A stretch of 9,086 nucleotides of DNA. It comes from Clostridiales bacterium (GTDB taxonomy: Bacteria > Bacillota_A > Clostridia > Oscillospirales > Acutalibacteraceae). Within the stretch, counting starts at the first letter, position 1. Each line of letters begins with the position of its first letter. The stretch covers positions 1 to 9,086 of the forward strand of contig VSOH01000049.1 in assembly GCA_009774735.1 (NCBI GenBank), written 5' to 3'. Position numbers and translations under genes: made by a program. Positions 5,552 to 9,086 of this stretch are shown here, piece by piece. The notes under the pieces were generated by a model. The model was not told the DNA's origin. It saw only the letters and a list, made by a program, of their open reading frames with translations, and made no database searches.

Positions 5552-6391
5552 ATGAATTTTTTAACTATTTTGTTAATTATTGCGATTCTGCTGTTTCTTA
5601 TTGCGGTATTTGTCTGCTTTTGCTATTATCAGAACAATAAATTGGATATTACCACACATACTGTCGTTAATGAAAGCTGCAAAAAAAATTTCAGAATTAT
5701 TCAGTTAAGTGACTTTCATTCAAAACCTTTTAAAGCAGTTCTGCAAAAAGTCAGTGAGCTTCAGCCCGACATCATCTGCATTACAGGTGATTATATTAAC
5801 GATCACGGCAAAAACAAGGATAAAATGCTTGAATACGGTAATGAGCTGCTGAAGCTTGCACCGGTCTACTATATAACAGGAAACCACGAAAGACGGCTTG
5901 ATAGTTTTGATACACTTATGAAAGAGTTTGCGGATATAGGCTTTATTGTTCTTCTTAACGATATTTCAGACTGTCAATATTGCCGGATACTCGGACTAGA
6001 CGAAAATCAGGCTGATTTTAAGGATTACAAAGCACGCAAAAACGGAACATTTGTATACAAGGATATGAGCAGATATTTTGAGTTGCTTAATAATTATGAC
6101 GGTTTTAAATTAGTCCTGAGTCACTTTCCCGAAAATTTCGAGGGTATACCTGAATTGAATTATAAACAGTATGATTTTGATTTACAGCTTTCAGGTCACG
6201 CCCATGGCGGTCAATGGATAATTTTCAAGCCGCTGTTTTCTCCCGGACAAGGCGTTCTGCCCAAATACGCAAGAGGAACATTCGGCAACAGACCGCGTTT
6301 AATTATAAGCCGCGGACTCGGCAACAGTGAATTCCCGCTCAGATTATTCAATCATCCCGAAATAATAGTAGTTGATGTAAAAAAAGCTTAG
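5552..6391 (+). CDS. Membrane-anchored calcineurin-like metallophosphoesterase (YaeI/YkuE-like)
   Basis: A 279-residue protein with one hydrophobic N-terminal segment (about residues 2-25) followed by a calcineurin-like phosphoesterase domain. The dimetal site motifs are all present: QLSDFHS (D54, H56), ITGDYIND (D80), ITGNHERR (N111, H112), LSHFPENF (H191) and LSGHAHGGQW (H216, H218). The C-terminal block with FSPGQGVLPKYARGTF and ISRGLGNSEFPLRLFNHPE is typical of the YaeI/YkuE-like membrane phosphodiesterases, whose proposed substrates are lipid-linked or cell-envelope phosphoesters. The true substrate is unknown here. Positive charge appears only after the hydrophobic segment (K30), so membrane orientation is ambiguous, and there is no lipobox. 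It is transcribed divergently from the dgt-dnaG-rpoD operon and alone, ending in a bidirectional terminator. The stop TAG lies within the terminator stem. Confidence 0.93.
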   Translation: MNFLTILLIIAILLFLIAVFVCFCYYQNNKLDITTHTVVNESCKKNFRIIQLSDFHSKPFKAVLQKVSELQPDIICITGDYINDHGKNKDKMLEYGNELLKLAPVYYITGNHERRLDSFDTLMKEFADIGFIVLLNDISDCQYCRILGLDENQADFKDYKARKNGTFVYKDMSRYFELLNNYDGFKLVLSHFPENFEGIPELNYKQYDFDLQLSGHAHGGQWIIFKPLFSPGQGVLPKYARGTFGNRPRLIISRGLGNSEFPLRLFNHPEIIVVDVKKA

Positions 6392-6409
6392 GATAATTCC
6401 TAAGCTTTT
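6382..6409. terminator. Bidirectional intrinsic terminator between convergent genes
   Basis: AAAAGCTTAGGA (6382-6393) and its exact reverse complement TCCTAAGCTTTT (6398-6409) form a 12-bp perfect stem with a TAAT loop. On the minus strand, for tex and the peptidase gene, the stem is followed by seven T residues in a row (6385-6379), a good terminator. On the plus strand the tail TTTTAGTTGTTTTA is weaker. The stop codons of both convergent genes (TAG at 6389-6391 plus; TAG at 6402-6400 minus) lie within the hairpin. Confidence 0.9.
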
Positions 6410-6909
6410 AGTTGTTTTATGCGTTCCTTGTAATCAGGAAGAAATTTTTCAATTAATTTATAAAAATCGTTGCTGTGATTATGATGCTTTATATGAGCAA
6501 GCTCGTGAACAACAACATAGTCAATTGCACTTTCAGAATACAGCATTAAATAGCAGGAAAAGCAAAGACTGTTGCTGCCGCTGCAGGAACCAAAGCGTTT
6601 TTTTGCCTTGGTGATTTTAATGCCTGCCGGCTCCAATTTCATAAGTCTTGAATAATACTCAACTCGGCTTGGAATATAGACTTCAGCCATTTTAATCAGC
6701 TTATCTAACTCTTCACCGGACAAATTATATTTCTCAAGCTCATTTTGTTTTCTTTCCACCGCACTTTTAATCCATACAGCATTATCATCGACAAAAGACT
6801 TAATCCTATTTTCAGACACAAAATATGGCGCACGTACAACAGGAATCAAATCATCATTAACTGAAAGTGACATTGTTTTTCTATTTGATTTGATTACTAA
6901 ATATTCCAT
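6400..6909 (-). CDS. YgjP/DUF45 family zinc metallopeptidase-like protein
   Basis: A 169-residue protein with the gluzincin-type motif VVHELAHIKHHNHS. H135, E136 and H139 form HExxH, and H145 in NHS is the expected third zinc ligand, followed by DFY. KRFGSCSGSNSLCFSCYLML (104-123) is the family's conserved RWGSCS-like strand. The N-terminal part (RKTMSLSVNDD...PVVRAPYFVSENRI) is also typical for YgjP/DUF45. Larger members have an extra strand pair (a GKxYxL segment) after the N-terminal part. It is absent here, so this is the short form of about 170 residues. The fold resembles SprT/M48-like peptidases; the physiological substrate is unknown. The ATG is one base after the tex stop, and the AAGGA site lies within the last codons of tex, so the two are co-transcribed and probably coupled. 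The stop lies in the terminator stem. Confidence 0.9.
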   Translation of the reverse strand: MEYLVIKSNRKTMSLSVNDDLIPVVRAPYFVSENRIKSFVDDNAVWIKSAVERKQNELEKYNLSGEELDKLIKMAEVYIPSRVEYYSRLMKLEPAGIKITKAKKRFGSCSGSNSLCFSCYLMLYSESAIDYVVVHELAHIKHHNHSNDFYKLIEKFLPDYKERIKQLKA

Positions 6910-6910
6910 A

Positions 6911-9058
6911 TCAATCCTTAGGTTTTTTCATTGTAAGACCTATACGCTTTTTAGCAACATCAACGGATATTACCCAGACTGTCACAATATCACCAACCTT
7001 GAGCACATCACTTGGGTGTTTGATAAATTTATTTGTGATTTGTGATATATGAACAAGTCCGTCCTGATGAACTCCGATATCTACAAAAGCGCCAAAATCA
7101 ATAACATTCCTTACTGTGCCTTTGAGCTCCATACCAACTTTCAGGTCTTCCATACCCATTACATCAGTTCTGAGCATTGGTGCAGGCAGCTCGTCACGAG
7201 GGTCACGTCCAGGCTTTGCAATTTCTTTTGAAATATCAATAAGTGTAGGTTCTCCGATACCAAGCTCAGCAGCAAGGGCAGACGTTCCGACAGCTTTTAC
7301 ATAGCTTTCGATGGCATCAACTCTGCCTGCCTTTATATCATCATCTGTAACACCGCAAAGCTTTAGGAGCTTTGAAGCAGCATCATAGCTTTCAGGATGA
7401 ACAGCAGTATTATCAAGTACATTTTCACTTTCACTGACCCGCAGAAATCCTGCGCACTGCTCAAAGGCCTTTGGTCCGAGCTTTGACACCTTTTTCAACT
7501 GCTGTCTTGATGTAAAAGCACCATTATCCTGTCGGAATTTTACAATATTATTTGCAACTGCTGAGGATATGCCAGCAACTCTGTTAAGAAGCTGTGCTGA
7601 GGCGGTATTAAGGTCAACCCCTACGGAGTTAACACAAGCCTCAACTACACCATCAAGTGCCTCAGTGAGCTGATTCTGCGGCATATCATGCTGATACTGT
7701 CCTACGCCGATTGCCTTAGGGTCAATTTTAACAAGCTCAGCCAATGGGTCCTGCAATCTGCGAGCAATTGACACAGCACTCCTGAGTGATACATCATATT
7801 CGGGGAATTCTTCGGCAGCGAGCTTTGAAGCAGAGTAAACTGAAGCACCTGCCTCACTCACAACCATATATGTTATACCACAATCAAGTTCCTTAATAAC
7901 TTCAGCCGCAAAAACCTCTGTTTCATGTGAGGCTGTACCGTTGCCGATTGAAAACATCTGTACATTATGTTTTTTAACTAAGTCCTTAATAATCTTTTTT
8001 GCTTCCGCAACCTTATTATGAGGAGGAACAGCATAAATAACAGACGTATCAAGCACCTTACCGGTTTCATCAACCACTGCTACCTTGCAGCCGGTTCTAT
8101 ATCCCGGATCAAGTCCGAGAGTAACCTTATTTTTAACAGGCGGCTGCATTAAAAGCTGTCGTGTATTTTTAGCAAAAACCTCAATAGCACTGGTGCTTGC
8201 ACCATCAGTCAGAGTATTTCTTATTTCACGTTCGATAGACGGAAAAATAAGACGAGTATAAGCATCCTCTATCGCCTCAATGACAGTGTCCGTTGTCGGA
8301 GAATTATTTTTTATATGAAGATTATTGAGAATTGTCAATGCGGTTATTTTATCATAGTCAATGGCTACTTTAAGAAAACCTTCCTTCTCTCCCCTATTGA
8401 CTGCAAGTATTCTGTGACCCGGTATGCTTTTTATAGGCTCGCTGTATTCCTTATACATCTCATATACACCAAGCTCTTCTTCAGCACCTGTAACAAGAAG
8501 CATACCATTATTTTTTATTGAATAGCGGAGCATTTTTCTGCCTGCAGGGTCATCGGAAACCATTTCTGCAATAATATCCTTTGCACCATTTACTGCATCC
8601 TCTGCTGTTTCAACCTCATCGTTAAGATAATCAACAGCAAGCTCAATCGGTGACTTGCTGCCATTATCCTGAGCATATATTGCATCGGCAAGCCCCTGAA
8701 GCCCTTTAGCCTTAGCCACGGATGCTCTTGTTTTCCTTTTAGGTCTGAACGGACGATAAATATCGTCAAGCTCCGTTAATGTTGATGCGTTATCAATAGC
8801 AGACTGAATTTCATCAGTCATCATCCCCTGCTCGGTTATAGACAGTATGATTTTTTCCTTCTGCTCATCCATATTTCTTAAATAATTAAGTCTGTCATAA
8901 ATTGAACGCAAAAGCTGATCATCAAGCGAGCCTGTTGCTTCTTTACGGTATCGTGCAATGAACGGTATTGTATTTCCATCATCAATTAACTTAACCGTAT
9001 TTTCAATCTGCCAGGGCTTTAAAGAAAACTCCCGGCAAAGCTGTGAATAAATATCCAT
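6911..9058 (-). CDS. tex: Tex, S1-domain RNA-binding transcriptional accessory protein
   Basis: A 715-residue Tex protein, full length. The N-terminal helical Tex domain (about 1-195) includes IPFIARYRKEATGSLDD at 31-47 and DDIYRPFRPKRKTRA at 98-112. The YqgF/RuvC-like domain runs from about 310 to 440 (LGLDPGYRTGCK at 314-325, IGNGTASHETE at 371-381, SASKLAAEEFP at 409-419). A helix-hairpin-helix region covers about 480-560 (SVGVDLNTAS, GISSAVANNIV, LGPKAFEQCAGFLR). The RDPRDE-containing linker lies near 618-623 and the C-terminal S1 RNA-binding domain at about 638-712 (GMELKGTVRNVIDFGAFVDIG). Tex resembles eukaryotic Spt6 and is thought to act with RNA polymerase on transcripts in the cytoplasm. 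The ATG at 9058 has AAAGGA 7-8 nt upstream. Only 28 bases upstream are visible, so its promoter is outside the window. It is co-transcribed with the downstream peptidase gene. Confidence 0.97.
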   Translation of the reverse strand: MDIYSQLCREFSLKPWQIENTVKLIDDGNTIPFIARYRKEATGSLDDQLLRSIYDRLNYLRNMDEQKEKIILSITEQGMMTDEIQSAIDNASTLTELDDIYRPFRPKRKTRASVAKAKGLQGLADAIYAQDNGSKSPIELAVDYLNDEVETAEDAVNGAKDIIAEMVSDDPAGRKMLRYSIKNNGMLLVTGAEEELGVYEMYKEYSEPIKSIPGHRILAVNRGEKEGFLKVAIDYDKITALTILNNLHIKNNSPTTDTVIEAIEDAYTRLIFPSIEREIRNTLTDGASTSAIEVFAKNTRQLLMQPPVKNKVTLGLDPGYRTGCKVAVVDETGKVLDTSVIYAVPPHNKVAEAKKIIKDLVKKHNVQMFSIGNGTASHETEVFAAEVIKELDCGITYMVVSEAGASVYSASKLAAEEFPEYDVSLRSAVSIARRLQDPLAELVKIDPKAIGVGQYQHDMPQNQLTEALDGVVEACVNSVGVDLNTASAQLLNRVAGISSAVANNIVKFRQDNGAFTSRQQLKKVSKLGPKAFEQCAGFLRVSESENVLDNTAVHPESYDAASKLLKLCGVTDDDIKAGRVDAIESYVKAVGTSALAAELGIGEPTLIDISKEIAKPGRDPRDELPAPMLRTDVMGMEDLKVGMELKGTVRNVIDFGAFVDIGVHQDGLVHISQITNKFIKHPSDVLKVGDIVTVWVISVDVAKKRIGLTMKKPKD

Positions 9059-9086
9059 AAATTCTTCCTTTCAAATTACTAAATAG
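9059..9086 (-). promoter_or_regulatory. Ribosome binding site and leader of tex
   Basis: On the minus strand the window edge reads into GAAAGGAAGAATTT and then the tex ATG, a good Shine-Dalgarno site. Nothing else can be read from these 28 bases, and no promoter elements fit in the visible part. Confidence 0.7.

Noticed and set aside
7049..7304. Two plus-strand open frames within tex
   Set aside because: Antisense shadows of the conserved S1 and linker regions of Tex. The one at 8315-8521 is likewise rejected.

Overview
The window is an A+T-rich stretch of a low-GC Gram-positive chromosome. Shine-Dalgarno sites of the AGGAG type, a SigA-type sigma factor of 376 residues, the dnaG-rpoD pairing, a DUF896 (YnzC-like) small protein and a YgjP-type short metallopeptidase all point to Firmicutes, most likely Clostridia (Oscillospiraceae/Ruminococcaceae-like). 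That placement rests on protein resemblance recognised by eye, not on a search. Every base except short gaps is coding, and no intergenic stretch exceeds about 80 bases.

Positions 5474 down to 1 (minus strand) form one tight operon: a dGTPase-like HD phosphohydrolase (dgt-like), DNA primase (dnaG), the primary sigma factor (rpoD/sigA), a DUF896 small protein, a thymidylate-kinase-like P-loop kinase, and a DUF2156 protein that runs off the left edge. This is a clostridial form of the macromolecular-synthesis operon, in which replication initiation (primase) and transcription initiation (sigma-A) are co-expressed. Here two deoxynucleotide-metabolism genes bracket that core. The last four genes are packed with gaps or overlaps of 6 nt, 23 nt and 1 nt, and the DUF896 and kinase genes have no well-placed ribosome binding site of their own, so translational coupling is likely.

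Positions 5475-5551 are the only real regulatory region: a compact divergent promoter region between the operon (minus) and a membrane-anchored metallophosphoesterase (plus, 5552-6391). An extended -10 box on the minus strand lies inside the spacer of a sigma-A-like promoter on the plus strand, so the two promoters probably interfere. A 9-bp direct repeat overlaps both.

Positions 6382-6409 are a perfect 12-bp-stem bidirectional terminator. It contains the stop codons of both convergent genes.

Positions 9058 down to 6400 (minus) hold tex (an S1-domain RNA-binding transcriptional accessory protein) followed after one base by a small YgjP/DUF45-type zinc metallopeptidase.

I see no mobile elements, CRISPR arrays, tRNA or rRNA genes, phage genes or obvious defence system. 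The window looks like core housekeeping chromosome. The points worth a second look are the architecture of the operon, its start and promoter signals, the terminator that carries both stop codons, and a few odd protein features, not an evident new system.
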